From Lachnospiraceae bacterium (GTDB taxonomy: Bacteria; Bacillota_A; Clostridia; Lachnospirales; Lachnospiraceae): DNA of 29,448 nucleotides. Both the position numbers and the translations under genes were made by a program. Positions 9,101-16,729 of this stretch are shown one piece after another. How positions within the stretch are numbered: the stretch's first letter is position 1; each line of letters starts with the position of its first letter. Under the pieces are notes generated by a model, which was not told the DNA's origin, ran no database searches, and saw only the letters and a program-made list of their open reading frames with translations. The stretch covers positions 1 through 29,448 of the forward strand of contig JAGAES010000039.1 of NCBI GenBank assembly GCA_017613055.1, read 5' to 3'.

Positions 9101-9132
9101 AAAAAAACAGCCGTCCCGAAAGTGACGGCTGT
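9101..9132 (-). terminator. Terminator of the phosphoesterase-scpA-scpB operon
   Basis: A perfect 9-bp stem, ACAGCCGTC pairing with GACGGCTGT (9107-9115 with 9124-9132) around an 8-base loop, is followed on the minus strand by a run of Ts at 9101-9106. It lies 24 bases after scpB. Confidence 0.9.
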
Positions 9133-9156
9133 AAGCAGTATGTAAAAGAAAAAAAA

Positions 9157-9720
9157 TCAAACGCCGATGACGGCTTCCTCTTCCGCTTCCTCCCGGAACT
9201 CTTCGAGTTTCTCGGTCGAGATAATAGGAAGCTCTTCAAGAGACGACACACCGAAGCTTCGAAGGAAATCGTCGGTCGTCCCGAACAGAATCGGACGGCC
9301 CGGCGCATCAAGCCTTCCGAGCTCGCATACGAGATGGTAATCAATTAACGTATTGATTGCATAATCGCAGCGGACGCCGCGGATGGCTTCGACTTCCATT
9401 CTCGTTATCGGCTGCTTGTAGGCGATAATCGAAAGCGTCTCAAGAAGCGTGTCGGTAAGCACATGTTTCTGCGGCACATGGCACAGTTTAATCAGCGTCT
9501 CGTAATAGGCAATCTTCGTGCACATCTGGTACTTCGTACCGACGCGGCTGATCATTATCCCGTGCGAATCATCATTGTATTCCGCAATCAGCTCACTCAT
9601 CAGCATGGTGAGTTCTTCGGTTGTAATCGAAAGCGCAGCCGCCATCCGTTCTTCTTCCACGGCGTCTCCCATCGTGAAAAGAATCGCTTCAAGGGCGGCT
9701 TTTTTCTGACTGTTATCCAA
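9157..9720 (-). CDS. scpB: Segregation and condensation protein B
   Basis: A 187-residue ScpB, the winged-helix kleisin partner of the SMC-ScpAB condensin that compacts and separates chromosomes. The characteristic stretch AIIAYKQPITRMEVEAIRGV is present here in variant form (SIIAYKQPITRMEVEAIRGV), followed by LGRLDAPGRPILFGTTDDFLRSFG. The start codon is TTG: no ATG lies near the N-terminus, the protein begins at the usual family position, and AGGAG sits eight bases upstream. That Shine-Dalgarno overlaps the scpA stop codon, so translation is probably coupled. The acidic tail (EEFREEAEEEAVIGV) is normal for the family. Confidence 0.96.
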   Translation of the reverse strand: MDNSQKKAALEAILFTMGDAVEEERMAAALSITTEELTMLMSELIAEYNDDSHGIMISRVGTKYQMCTKIAYYETLIKLCHVPQKHVLTDTLLETLSIIAYKQPITRMEVEAIRGVRCDYAINTLIDYHLVCELGRLDAPGRPILFGTTDDFLRSFGVSSLEELPIISTEKLEEFREEAEEEAVIGV

Positions 9721-9731
9721 TTATCTGTCTC

Positions 9732-10505
9732 CTAGGTAAACGACTCAATCGGAACGACATCCGACGCGAGGTATTCGACTTCGAAATCATCGAACGGATT
9801 CAGCTGGCGGATGCATACGCGCCCCATGTGAATCAGCTCGAGAATGCCGAGAAATGTAACAATCAGTTCAATCTTATCGGCAGCCTTCTCAAGGAGTCTT
9901 CGGAAACTGAACTTCTTATGGGAAAGCCCGTATTCCTGAATTGCGATAACCTTTTCCTTGAAGTTGACCTCTTCTTTCTCAATCCGCCCGAACTTGCTGC
10001 GGATCGGGTCAATCCGGTTCTCCTGCCGCTTCATAAGGTCCTTAAAGATGTCATTCAGCTGCTGTAAGGTAACGTCACCGGTAACTTCCTCGGCCGAAAC
10101 TTCTTCCTTAAAACCGGCAACCTCTTTCGGAAGGTTTTCCTTGCGGTACAGGTGCTTGCAGGCGTCAATCTGACGGTCCTTAAGCTCCAAAGAAGCATAT
10201 TTATACATCTTATACTCAAGAAGCCGTTCAACAAGCTCGGCTCTCGGGTCCACAGCCTCTTCCTCTTCGGTAACGGTCACCGGAAGAAGCATCTGCGACT
10301 TGATGCGGAGAAGCGTCGCCGCCATAACCAGAAACTCGCTGATATTGTCCATCGGATACTGTTTCAGCTCATTCAGTACTTCCATATACTGGTCGGTAAT
10401 CATGGCAATCGGGATGTCATAGATGTTGACCTTGTTCTTTTCAATCAATTGTAACAGAAGGTCCAACGGGCCTTCAAACGCTTCCAGTTTGAACGAAAGA
10501 TCCAT
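9732..10505 (-). CDS. scpA: Segregation and condensation protein A
   Basis: A 257-residue kleisin ScpA that bridges the SMC heads and binds ScpB. The N-terminus FKLEAFEGPLDLLLQLIEKNKVNIYDIPIAMITDQYM is diagnostic, followed by the NISEFLVMAATLLRIKSQMLLP helix; the C-terminal winged helix is FLGILELIHMGRVCIRQLNPFDDFEVEYL. Length is typical. It lies between the phosphoesterase gene (3-base gap) and scpB (11-base gap), so the three are one operon using the promoter at 11324-11352. Confidence 0.97.
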   Translation of the reverse strand: MDLSFKLEAFEGPLDLLLQLIEKNKVNIYDIPIAMITDQYMEVLNELKQYPMDNISEFLVMAATLLRIKSQMLLPVTVTEEEEAVDPRAELVERLLEYKMYKYASLELKDRQIDACKHLYRKENLPKEVAGFKEEVSAEEVTGDVTLQQLNDIFKDLMKRQENRIDPIRSKFGRIEKEEVNFKEKVIAIQEYGLSHKKFSFRRLLEKAADKIELIVTFLGILELIHMGRVCIRQLNPFDDFEVEYLASDVVPIESFT

Positions 10506-10508
10506 GAT

Positions 10509-11297
10509 TTACCTCCCTTTCTTAAAACTCACAATCATCAATTCATAAGGATTGTTCCACGAAAACCGGATGAAATGGTCTCCGAGTCCTCTTGAAACAA
10601 GCAACTCGGAATTTCCGAGGCGGAACTGCCCTGCGTCATACTTCGGAAACAGTCTTCCCTGCGGCGAAATCACACCGCCGAGGAACGGAAGCCTTATGAC
10701 GCCCCCGTGCACATGCCCTGAAATCACGATATCCGCTCCGTATTCCGCATACGACGGAAAATACCACGGATTATGCGCAAGTAAGATACGGATTCCGTCC
10801 GGTTTCTCCGGAATGCAGGCTTCGATATCCTCTTTCGAAAGTTTCTTAACGCGGAGTCCTCTCGTGTATGTCCCGGACGGAACGGTCAAACCGCCTACAA
10901 AAACATGTTCCGAAAACGAAAACCACGCATTATCAAGAATATGAATCCCGCAGTCTTCTGCCTGCTTGCGGAACTCCCGGTAACGTTCGGGAGCAACGGC
11001 ACGGAACTTGTCTTCATGATTCCCGAACGAATAACAGACGGGAATGCCGAGTGTCGAAAGCTCCTTTAAAAAGGCAAGCGCAATGCGGTTTTCTTCGCGG
11101 TTCGCGGTCACAAGATCGCCGGGAATCGCAATCAGACCGGGTGATTCTTTTCGAAGCACATCGAATACGGGAGCATTGTCCGTCCCGAATACCGTATTGT
11201 GTAAATCAGAAACAACCGCAATCTTTTCGGGCATCTCATCTCCGAACGGCAGCTCGGATACATCGATGACATAATGTTCTGTTCGGAAAGACCGCAA
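10509..11297 (-). CDS. Calcineurin-like metallophosphoesterase
   Basis: A 262-residue cytosolic metallophosphoesterase of the YkuE/YaeI-like group. Metal-binding motifs appear in order: SDLHN, GDLVTAN, GNHED and GHVHGG, with LLAHNP before the last. No signal peptide or membrane helix is present, unlike several lipid-phosphatase relatives. The substrate cannot be told from the sequence. The start codon is TTG, with GGAGG nine bases upstream; it lies about 19 bases from the predicted transcript start, and no in-frame ATG fits. It is the first gene of the scpA-scpB operon, an arrangement that ties a phosphoesterase of unknown target to condensin expression. Confidence 0.88.
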   Translation of the reverse strand: MRSFRTEHYVIDVSELPFGDEMPEKIAVVSDLHNTVFGTDNAPVFDVLRKESPGLIAIPGDLVTANREENRIALAFLKELSTLGIPVCYSFGNHEDKFRAVAPERYREFRKQAEDCGIHILDNAWFSFSEHVFVGGLTVPSGTYTRGLRVKKLSKEDIEACIPEKPDGIRILLAHNPWYFPSYAEYGADIVISGHVHGGVIRLPFLGGVISPQGRLFPKYDAGQFRLGNSELLVSRGLGDHFIRFSWNNPYELMIVSFKKGR

Positions 11298-11323
11298 GGT
11301 ATAGTACCTCCTCTGACAGATAC

Positions 11324-11352
11324 ATTATAGCCGAAAAGACTACGGTTGTCAA
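11324..11352 (-). promoter_or_regulatory. Perfect-consensus sigma-A promoter for phosphoesterase-scpAB
   Basis: On the minus strand: TTGACA (11347-11352), 17-bp spacer, TATAAT (11324-11329), a full match in both hexamers. The predicted start is near 11317. Two DnaA-box-like 9-mers lie 26 and 67 bp upstream of the -35. Confidence 0.85.
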
Positions 11353-11377
11353 CAAAATCTATGGTTTGCGGTTCGTC

Positions 11378-11427
11378 TTGTCCACAATTTCTAGTGTTAA
11401 AACCGGTGAAAACCTCCCTTATCCACA
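11378..11427 (+). promoter_or_regulatory. Pair of DnaA-box-like sites
   Basis: TTGTCCACA (11378-11386) and TTATCCACA (11419-11427) lie in the same orientation with starts 41 bp apart, close to four helical turns. TTATCCACA is the perfect DnaA box and TTGTCCACA a known good variant. The second lies in the last codons of pdp. DnaA binding is inferred from motif match only. Confidence 0.45.
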
Positions 11428-12722
11428 AAACCATATATTGTGGTCAGCGGTTTAACCGGCTTTGCGCTCACGGTATAAGCCGCATGGTAATGTTCTTCCG
11501 CTTCCGTAAGAAGCTCTTCCCGGTCCGCGTATAACACCGCAAGCGTATCGCCTTTACGGAAGAAATCGCCGACCTTACAATAGTTATGGATTCCGGCAGC
11601 CGGATCAATCGGCGCGTCCTTCGTCTCACGTCCTGCGCCGAGAATAACCGATACGCGGCCGATCCGTTCCGCGTTAATCGTTTCAATATAACCGTCCGTC
11701 TCCGCCTTCACGATGCGCGTATATTTTGCCTTCTGAAACTTACCCGGGTCGTCGATATACGAAACGTCGCCGTCCTGTGCTTCGACAAATTCGCGGAACT
11801 TCGAATAAGCGGAACCGTCTGCTATGCACTTCTTAAGAATCTCCGATGCTTCCTTCACGGTGTCACACCGGCCGCACCCCACTAACATCAAGCCTGCGAT
11901 TACGAGACATGCGTCCATGAGATCCTGCTCGGCCTTTCCGTGAAGCGCTTCTATGGCTTCGATTACCTCAAGCGAGTTGCCGACGCTGTGGCCGAGCACC
12001 TGGTTCATATCGGTGATGACCGCGTAAACCTTCTTACCGGCATGCGCGCCGATCTGTACCATCGTCTCCGCAAGCTGAATTGCATCCGTAACGGTCTTCA
12101 TAAAAGCACCGCTTCCTGTCGTCACGTCGAGCACGATTATATCCGAGCCGGAAGCAAGCTTCTTACTCATAATGCTTGATGCGATTAAAGAGATATTGTC
12201 AACGGTTGCGGTAACGTCCCGAAGCGCGTAAAGTTTCTTGTCGGCAGGCGCAAGATCCGCCGTCTGCCCGACGATTGCGAGCTGCATCCGTTTCACATTG
12301 GAAAGAAACCGCTCGTTTGAAATATCGGTACGGAAACCGGGAATGCTCTCAAGCTTATCGATTGTTCCGCCGGTATGCCCGAGTCCGCGTCCGGACATCT
12401 TCGCTACCGGAATGCCTAAAGATGCAACCATCGGACCGACAATCAGAGAAACCTTGTCGCCGACGCCGCCGGTGCTGTGTTTGTCCGCCTTTAACCCGGG
12501 AATTCCGCTTAAATCCATGATTTCGCCGCTGTCCCGCATGCAAAGCGTCAACGTCGACGTCTCACGGATGTTCATCCCCTTCAGGCAGATTGCCATCAAA
12601 AGCGCGGATATCTGATAATCCGGAATCTCACCCTCCGTAAACCCCTTTACGAAGTATGCGATTTCTTCATCCGTAAGTTCTTCCCCGTGTTTTTTCTTCG
12701 TGATGATATCATACATATTCAT
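11397..12722 (-). CDS. pdp: Pyrimidine-nucleoside phosphorylase
   Basis: A 441-residue enzyme of the thymidine/pyrimidine-nucleoside phosphorylase family, which cleaves uridine and thymidine (or deoxyuridine) with phosphate to base and sugar-1-phosphate for salvage. The phosphate-binding signature KHSTGGVGDKVSL and the following MSGRGLGHTGGTIDKLE are intact, as are the helical N-terminus and the C-terminal beta-rich domain. The length matches bacterial Pdp rather than the shorter anthranilate phosphoribosyltransferases. The start is ATG with GGGGGT upstream; a second ATG two codons later is equally usable. Its promoter lies before a hairpin that also ends proC. The substrate range (Pdp versus DeoA) cannot be fixed by reading alone. 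Confidence 0.93.
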   Translation of the reverse strand: MNMYDIITKKKHGEELTDEEIAYFVKGFTEGEIPDYQISALLMAICLKGMNIRETSTLTLCMRDSGEIMDLSGIPGLKADKHSTGGVGDKVSLIVGPMVASLGIPVAKMSGRGLGHTGGTIDKLESIPGFRTDISNERFLSNVKRMQLAIVGQTADLAPADKKLYALRDVTATVDNISLIASSIMSKKLASGSDIIVLDVTTGSGAFMKTVTDAIQLAETMVQIGAHAGKKVYAVITDMNQVLGHSVGNSLEVIEAIEALHGKAEQDLMDACLVIAGLMLVGCGRCDTVKEASEILKKCIADGSAYSKFREFVEAQDGDVSYIDDPGKFQKAKYTRIVKAETDGYIETINAERIGRVSVILGAGRETKDAPIDPAAGIHNYCKVGDFFRKGDTLAVLYADREELLTEAEEHYHAAYTVSAKPVKPLTTIYGFVDKGGFHRF

Positions 12723-12744
12723 GGCATTTACCCCCGATTCTTAT

Positions 12745-12774
12745 GAAAAAGGCCCTCCCTCATCGGGAAGGCCT
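12745..12774 (-). terminator. proC terminator, also 5' hairpin of the pdp transcript
   Basis: On the minus strand a 10-bp stem AGGCCTTCCC / GGGAGGGCCT with one G-T wobble and loop GATGA is followed by TTTTC. It fits an intrinsic terminator for aspB-proC. The pdp promoter lies just upstream, so its transcript should begin at the first base of this stem. Confidence 0.8.
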
Positions 12775-12780
12775 GAAAAA

Positions 12781-12809
12781 ATTATAGCTTGTTTGAAAAT
12801 GTAATGCAA
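12781..12809 (-). promoter_or_regulatory. Sigma-A promoter of pdp
   Basis: On the minus strand: TTGCAT (12804-12809), 17-bp spacer, TATAAT (12781-12786), directly after the proC stop codon. The predicted start is A at 12774. Confidence 0.65.
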
Positions 12810-12810
12810 G

Positions 12811-13617
12811 TTATTTTGCTTTCGAAAGCTCCACGCCCTTTTGATAGCAGGCATCGGTCGCCTTCATGATTGCATTGCGGAAACCGCTCTCCTCAAGAGC
12901 ACTGATTGCGGCAATCGTCGTTCCGCCGGGGCTGCAGACGTTGTCCTTCAGCTTGCCGGGATGCTCACCCGACTCGAGTACCATTTTCGCGGCACCGAGC
13001 ACGGTCTGTGCGGCAAGAATATAAGACGTATCACGCGGAATACCGTACTTTACGACGCTGTCCGCAAGCGCTTCGATGAAAAGGTATACATACGCGGGAG
13101 AACTTCCGTTCGCGCACGTAGCGGCGCTCATAAGGCTCTCCGGAAGCTTTGCGACGCGTCCGAACGAGCAGCACAGGGACTCCACAAAACGTGCCTCCGC
13201 GGAATCCGCATCACAGCCCGACAGGCACATGCAGGTCATGCCTTCCTGAACCATTGCGGGCGTGTTCGGCATAAGACGCACTATCGGCGCATCCGTTCCG
13301 AGCGCCTTACGGATTGTGTCGGTCGTAACGCCGGCCATAATCGAAATAAAACGGTTCTTCTCCGTGATAGCCGGAGCGACCTTCTCAAACACCGTGGATG
13401 CAACCTGCGGCTTCACTGCGAAAAGAACATACTCACAGTCCTTCACAAGCGCTTCTTCGCTGTCGTAGCGCTTCGCGGCGGTAAGCCCCGTCACATACTC
13501 GGCGCGCTCGTCATTCTTCTCAAAGAAACCGACCTCCTGCGCTCCTAACAACTTCACGGCCGCTTTCAGAATCGGAAGCCCCATGTTGCCGGCTCCGAAG
13601 AAACCAATCTTACTCAT
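12811..13617 (-). CDS. proC: Pyrroline-5-carboxylate reductase
   Basis: A 268-residue NAD(P)H-dependent enzyme for the last step of proline synthesis. The N-terminal Rossmann motif is FGAGNMG, followed by FAVKPQ, and the C-terminal dimerisation domain carries the family signature VCSPGGTTIAAISALEESGFR. Length is normal. A strong AGGAGG site precedes the ATG. It lies 39 bases after aspB and is followed by a clear terminator, so aspB-proC is probably a two-gene operon. Confidence 0.96.
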   Translation of the reverse strand: MSKIGFFGAGNMGLPILKAAVKLLGAQEVGFFEKNDERAEYVTGLTAAKRYDSEEALVKDCEYVLFAVKPQVASTVFEKVAPAITEKNRFISIMAGVTTDTIRKALGTDAPIVRLMPNTPAMVQEGMTCMCLSGCDADSAEARFVESLCCSFGRVAKLPESLMSAATCANGSSPAYVYLFIEALADSVVKYGIPRDTSYILAAQTVLGAAKMVLESGEHPGKLKDNVCSPGGTTIAAISALEESGFRNAIMKATDACYQKGVELSKAK

Positions 13618-13656
13618 CTTCCCCTCCTGTTATGTTTTTACGATAAATGCCACACC

Positions 13657-14856
13657 CTACTTCAGATGCTTCAAAAACGTCTCAATCCGGTCAAGGCCTT
13701 TCTTAATCGCAACCATGTTGATTGCATACGAAAGGCGTATATGATCGTCAAATCCGAAGTCCGCGCACGGAATAACCGCCGTATCGAACTCTTCAATCAG
13801 AATCCTTGCGAACTCGGCACATGTGCCGATCTTCTTTCCGTTATAGGAAAGCTTCAGCGCTTCGGAAATGTCCACGAACACGTAGAACGCGCCCTGCGGA
13901 CGGATGGCGCTGACGTGCGGCATCTGGTTGATCTGCTCGCACATGTAGATGCGGCGTCTGTCAAACTGCTCGCGCATCGCCGGAACCGAATCCTGCGGGC
14001 CGGTAAGCGCCTCGAAAGAAGCCTTCTGTGCAATCGAATTCGGATTGCTCGTCTGGTGGCTCTGGATGCTCGACATAACCTTTGCAACCGGAAGCGGCGC
14101 GCCGGTGTAACCGATTCTCCATCCGGTCATCGAGTAGCTCTTTGCCATGCCGTTACAGGTAATTGTATGAGCGAATATATCATCGCCCAAAGAACCGATG
14201 CTGACCGGCTTGATTCCGTCATAGGTCAGGTATTCGTAAATCTCGTCGGATACAACGTAGATATCTTTCTCAACGATTACTTTCGCAAGAGCACGGAGCT
14301 CATCCTCGGAATAAACCATACCGGTCGGATTGTTCGGTGAGTTCAGAATGAATGCCTTCGTCTTGTCGGTGCAGGCCGCGGCAAGCTTTTCGGGAGAAAT
14401 CTTATAGTTCTCGGAAGCCTCGCAGCGGACAAACACGGGAACGCCGCCCGCAAGCTTGACGATCTCCGGATAGCTGAGCCAGAAAGGCGTCGGGATAATC
14501 ACCTCATCACCCGGATTGATAATCGCCTCGAAGATGTTCGTAAGCGCGTGCTTTCCTCCGTTGCTGATGACAACCTGCTCGGGCTCGTAATTCAGATGGT
14601 TTACTCTTTTGAACTTATCGCTTACGGCCTTTCTCAGTTCCTGCGTTCCGGCTGCAGGCGTATATTTCGTAAAACCGGCATCAATGGCTTCCTTGGCCGC
14701 ACGGCAGATGTTCTCCGGGGTATCAAAATCCGGTTCTCCCGCGCCGAATCCGACAACATCCTTCCCCTGTGCGCGAAGCTCTTTCGCCTTGGCGGTAATT
14801 GCCAGCGTGGAGGAAGGTTTAACGGAAAGTCCTTTAACCGATAACTCTAATGACAT
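13657..14856 (-). CDS. aspB: Aspartate aminotransferase, class I
   Basis: A 399-residue PLP-dependent aminotransferase that interconverts aspartate/oxaloacetate with glutamate/2-oxoglutarate. Family features include GAGEPDFDTP near the N-terminus, NSPNNPTGMVYSEDEL, the VSDEIYEYLTYD segment, and the PLP-binding lysine in NGMAKSYSMTGWRIGY. The open frame extends 24 codons further, but the ATG at 14856 (MSLELSVKGLS) is the right start: it has AGGAG nine bases upstream, and the upstream part would overlap an operator-like palindrome just downstream of the promoter. Specificity for aspartate is inferred from the closest family pattern; another amino acid is possible. Confidence 0.9.
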   Translation of the reverse strand: MSLELSVKGLSVKPSSTLAITAKAKELRAQGKDVVGFGAGEPDFDTPENICRAAKEAIDAGFTKYTPAAGTQELRKAVSDKFKRVNHLNYEPEQVVISNGGKHALTNIFEAIINPGDEVIIPTPFWLSYPEIVKLAGGVPVFVRCEASENYKISPEKLAAACTDKTKAFILNSPNNPTGMVYSEDELRALAKVIVEKDIYVVSDEIYEYLTYDGIKPVSIGSLGDDIFAHTITCNGMAKSYSMTGWRIGYTGAPLPVAKVMSSIQSHQTSNPNSIAQKASFEALTGPQDSVPAMREQFDRRRIYMCEQINQMPHVSAIRPQGAFYVFVDISEALKLSYNGKKIGTCAEFARILIEEFDTAVIPCADFGFDDHIRLSYAINMVAIKKGLDRIETFLKHLK

Positions 14857-14883
14857 GATTGAAAACTCCTTACTTCGTAATCG

Positions 14884-14905
14884 GATTGTAGACATGTATA
14901 CAATC
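14884..14905. promoter_or_regulatory. Operator-like inverted repeat in the aspB leader
   Basis: Seven-base arms GATTGTA and TACAATC are separated by eight bases and enclose a further TGTATACA core. It covers roughly bases +2 to +23 of the predicted transcript. The pattern resembles operators of GntR-type repressors, but the regulator is unknown. Confidence 0.45.
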
Positions 14906-14913
14906 ACTTTTGT

Positions 14914-14942
14914 ATTATACTCTAACACATTCCAAAATACAA
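14914..14942 (-). promoter_or_regulatory. Sigma-A promoter of aspB-proC
   Basis: On the minus strand: TTGTAT (14937-14942), 17-bp spacer, TATAAT (14914-14919); predicted start near 14907, leaving a leader of about 50 bases. Confidence 0.65.
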
Positions 14943-14946
14943 GCAG

Positions 14947-14968
14947 AAAAAAGCCCCGAAAGCAGGCT
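14947..14968 (-). terminator. Second terminator after rny
   Basis: On the minus strand AGCCT pairs with GGGCT around a short loop, followed by TTTTTT. It is weaker than the hairpin at 14993-15021 and may be a back-up. It overlaps or abuts the aspB promoter region. Confidence 0.5.
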
Positions 14969-14992
14969 CTCCTTTGTGAAAAAACACAAAAG

Positions 14993-15021
14993 AAAAACGG
15001 GCTGTATTTCTACAACCCGTT
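14993..15021 (-). terminator. rny terminator
   Basis: On the minus strand an AACGGGTTGTA stem pairs with TACAGCCCGTT (one T-G wobble) around a GAAA loop, followed by a T-rich tract. It lies about ten bases after the rny stop. Confidence 0.85.
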
Positions 15022-15030
15022 TGGTAAGTC

Positions 15031-16617
15031 TTATTTTGCGTAATCTGTTACTCTGGATTCGCGGATGATGTTAATCTTGATCTGTCCGGGATATTCAAGC
15101 TCGGACTCAATCTTCTTCGAAAGATCTCTTGCCATCAATACCATATCGTCATCGCTGACCTGTTCGGGAACAACCATGACGCGAACCTCACGGCCCGCCT
15201 GAATGGCGAAGGATTTTTCAACTCCTTTAAAGCTGTTTGCGATATCTTCTAACTGTTTTAAGCGATTGGTGTAAGTGTCAAGCGTTTCTCTTCTGGCACC
15301 GGGGCGTGCTGCGCTGATTGTATCGGCGGCCTGAACAATGCAGGCAATCAGGGACTTGAATTCCTCATCGCCGTGATGCGCGGCAACCGCATTGATGATA
15401 AGCGGAGACTCTTTGTATTTCTTACAAATGTCAACGCCGATCTGTACATGGGTTCCTTCCATCTCATGGTCAACGGCCTTACCGATGTCATGAAGAAGTC
15501 CGGCACGCTTTGCAAGACGGACGTCTGCGCCCATCTCTCCGGCAAGCAGTCCGGAAAGAATCGAAACCTCAATCGAATGCTTCAATGCATTCTGACCGTA
15601 ACTGGTACGATATTTCATCCGGCCGAGGAGACGAACCACTTCGGGATGAAGTCCGTGAACGCCGGTCTTAAGGACTGCGGCTTCACCTTCTTCGCGAATG
15701 GTGTTCTCCACTTCACGCTGGGCTTTCTCAACCATTTCCTCAATCCGTGCGGGATGGATACGGCCGTCCACAATCAGCTTCTCAAGAGCGATTCTGGCGA
15801 TCTCCCTGCGAATCGGGTCAAAGCCCGAGAGGATAACGGCTTCCGGGGTATCATCGATAATCAGTTCAATGCCGGTAAGGGTCTCAATCGTACGAATGTT
15901 ACGGCCCTCACGTCCGATGATACGTCCTTTCATTTCGTCACTCGGAAGCTGTACAACCGAAATGGTTGCTTCCGCGACGTGGTCTGCCGCGCACTTCTGG
16001 ATGGCACCGACAATCAGCTCTTTCGCCTTCTTGTCCGCGGTAAGCTTCGCTTCCGCTTCCATCTCCTTAATCATTACGGCAGATTCGTGCTTTACGTCAT
16101 TCTTAACAGTTTCAAGAAGATATTCTTTTGCTTTATCGGAGGTCAGTCCGGAGATTCGTTCAAGCTCCTGAACCTGACGGTCATGGAAGGAATCCGCCTC
16201 TTGGATTTTGGCGTCCAGTTCCTGTTCCTTCTGGTTCATTCGTGCTTCCTTCTTCTCAAGGACTTCCATCTTCCGGTCCAGATTCTCTTCTTTAGCAGTT
16301 ACACGTCTTTCGTAAGACTGAACTTCAGCTCTGCGTTCCTTGATTTCCCTGTCCAAATCGTTCTTCGCCTGAAGATTCTCTTCCTTCGCCTGAAGGAGAG
16401 CCTCTTTCCTGGTGGCTTCCGCCGTACGGACTGCCTCTTTCTGCGCCTTATCAAGGATTTCCTTGGCCTGCTGTTCCGCAGTACCGACGGTTTCCTCATA
16501 ATGCTTTTCACAGTTCTTCTGCGTTACGCTCTTCGTAATCAGAAAGACGATTAAACCTACCAGGATGGCGACAACTATGGAAATAAGGATCGCGAACTCA
16601 AGAGAAACCTCGCCCAT
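15031..16617 (-). CDS. rny: Ribonuclease Y
   Basis: A 528-residue membrane-anchored endoribonuclease that starts bulk mRNA decay. A single N-terminal membrane helix (about residues 7-27) is followed by a long charged coiled coil, a KH RNA-binding domain around residues 218-283 ([15 protein letters not shown]), and an HD domain with H376-D377 in [12 protein letters not shown], then the conserved tail ending RVTDYAK. The open frame reaches 12 codons further up, but the ATG at 16617 has GGAGG seven bases upstream and lies about 43 bases from a strong promoter, so it is preferred. It is a single-gene unit with its own promoter and terminator. Confidence 0.97.
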   Translation of the reverse strand: MGEVSLEFAILISIVVAILVGLIVFLITKSVTQKNCEKHYEETVGTAEQQAKEILDKAQKEAVRTAEATRKEALLQAKEENLQAKNDLDREIKERRAEVQSYERRVTAKEENLDRKMEVLEKKEARMNQKEQELDAKIQEADSFHDRQVQELERISGLTSDKAKEYLLETVKNDVKHESAVMIKEMEAEAKLTADKKAKELIVGAIQKCAADHVAEATISVVQLPSDEMKGRIIGREGRNIRTIETLTGIELIIDDTPEAVILSGFDPIRREIARIALEKLIVDGRIHPARIEEMVEKAQREVENTIREEGEAAVLKTGVHGLHPEVVRLLGRMKYRTSYGQNALKHSIEVSILSGLLAGEMGADVRLAKRAGLLHDIGKAVDHEMEGTHVQIGVDICKKYKESPLIINAVAAHHGDEEFKSLIACIVQAADTISAARPGARRETLDTYTNRLKQLEDIANSFKGVEKSFAIQAGREVRVMVVPEQVSDDDMVLMARDLSKKIESELEYPGQIKINIIRESRVTDYAK

Positions 16618-16667
16618 AGGAGCACCTCCGTATATTAAATTTTCAAAATGCAAAATTCAACACAACT

Positions 16668-16696
16668 ATCATAAATGATAAAGCGGTAAATGTCAA
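16668..16696 (-). promoter_or_regulatory. Sigma-A promoter of rny
   Basis: On the minus strand: TTGACA (16691-16696), 17-bp spacer, TATGAT (16668-16673). The predicted start is near 16661. No terminator is visible between holA and this promoter, so some holA readthrough is possible. Confidence 0.8.
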
Positions 16697-16729
16697 TACG
16701 AAAAATTCTACTAACATAGAACGCCAATT

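Noticed and set aside
5814..9720. SNF2 gene as part of the scpAB operon
   Set aside because: A strong terminator and a separate promoter lie between scpB and the SNF2 gene.
11378..11427. Replication origin based on the DnaA-box pair
   Set aside because: Only two boxes, no AT-rich unwinding tract nearby, and no dnaA, dnaN or other origin genes in the window.
14857..14928. Longer aspB reading frame starting at 14928
   Set aside because: The extension covers the operator-like palindrome, starts above the predicted transcription start and lacks the ribosome site seen at 14856.
15373..16554. A 393-codon plus-strand open frame
   Set aside because: It lies antisense to rny, which has full KH and HD domains; no promoter, ribosome site or recognisable domain on the plus strand.
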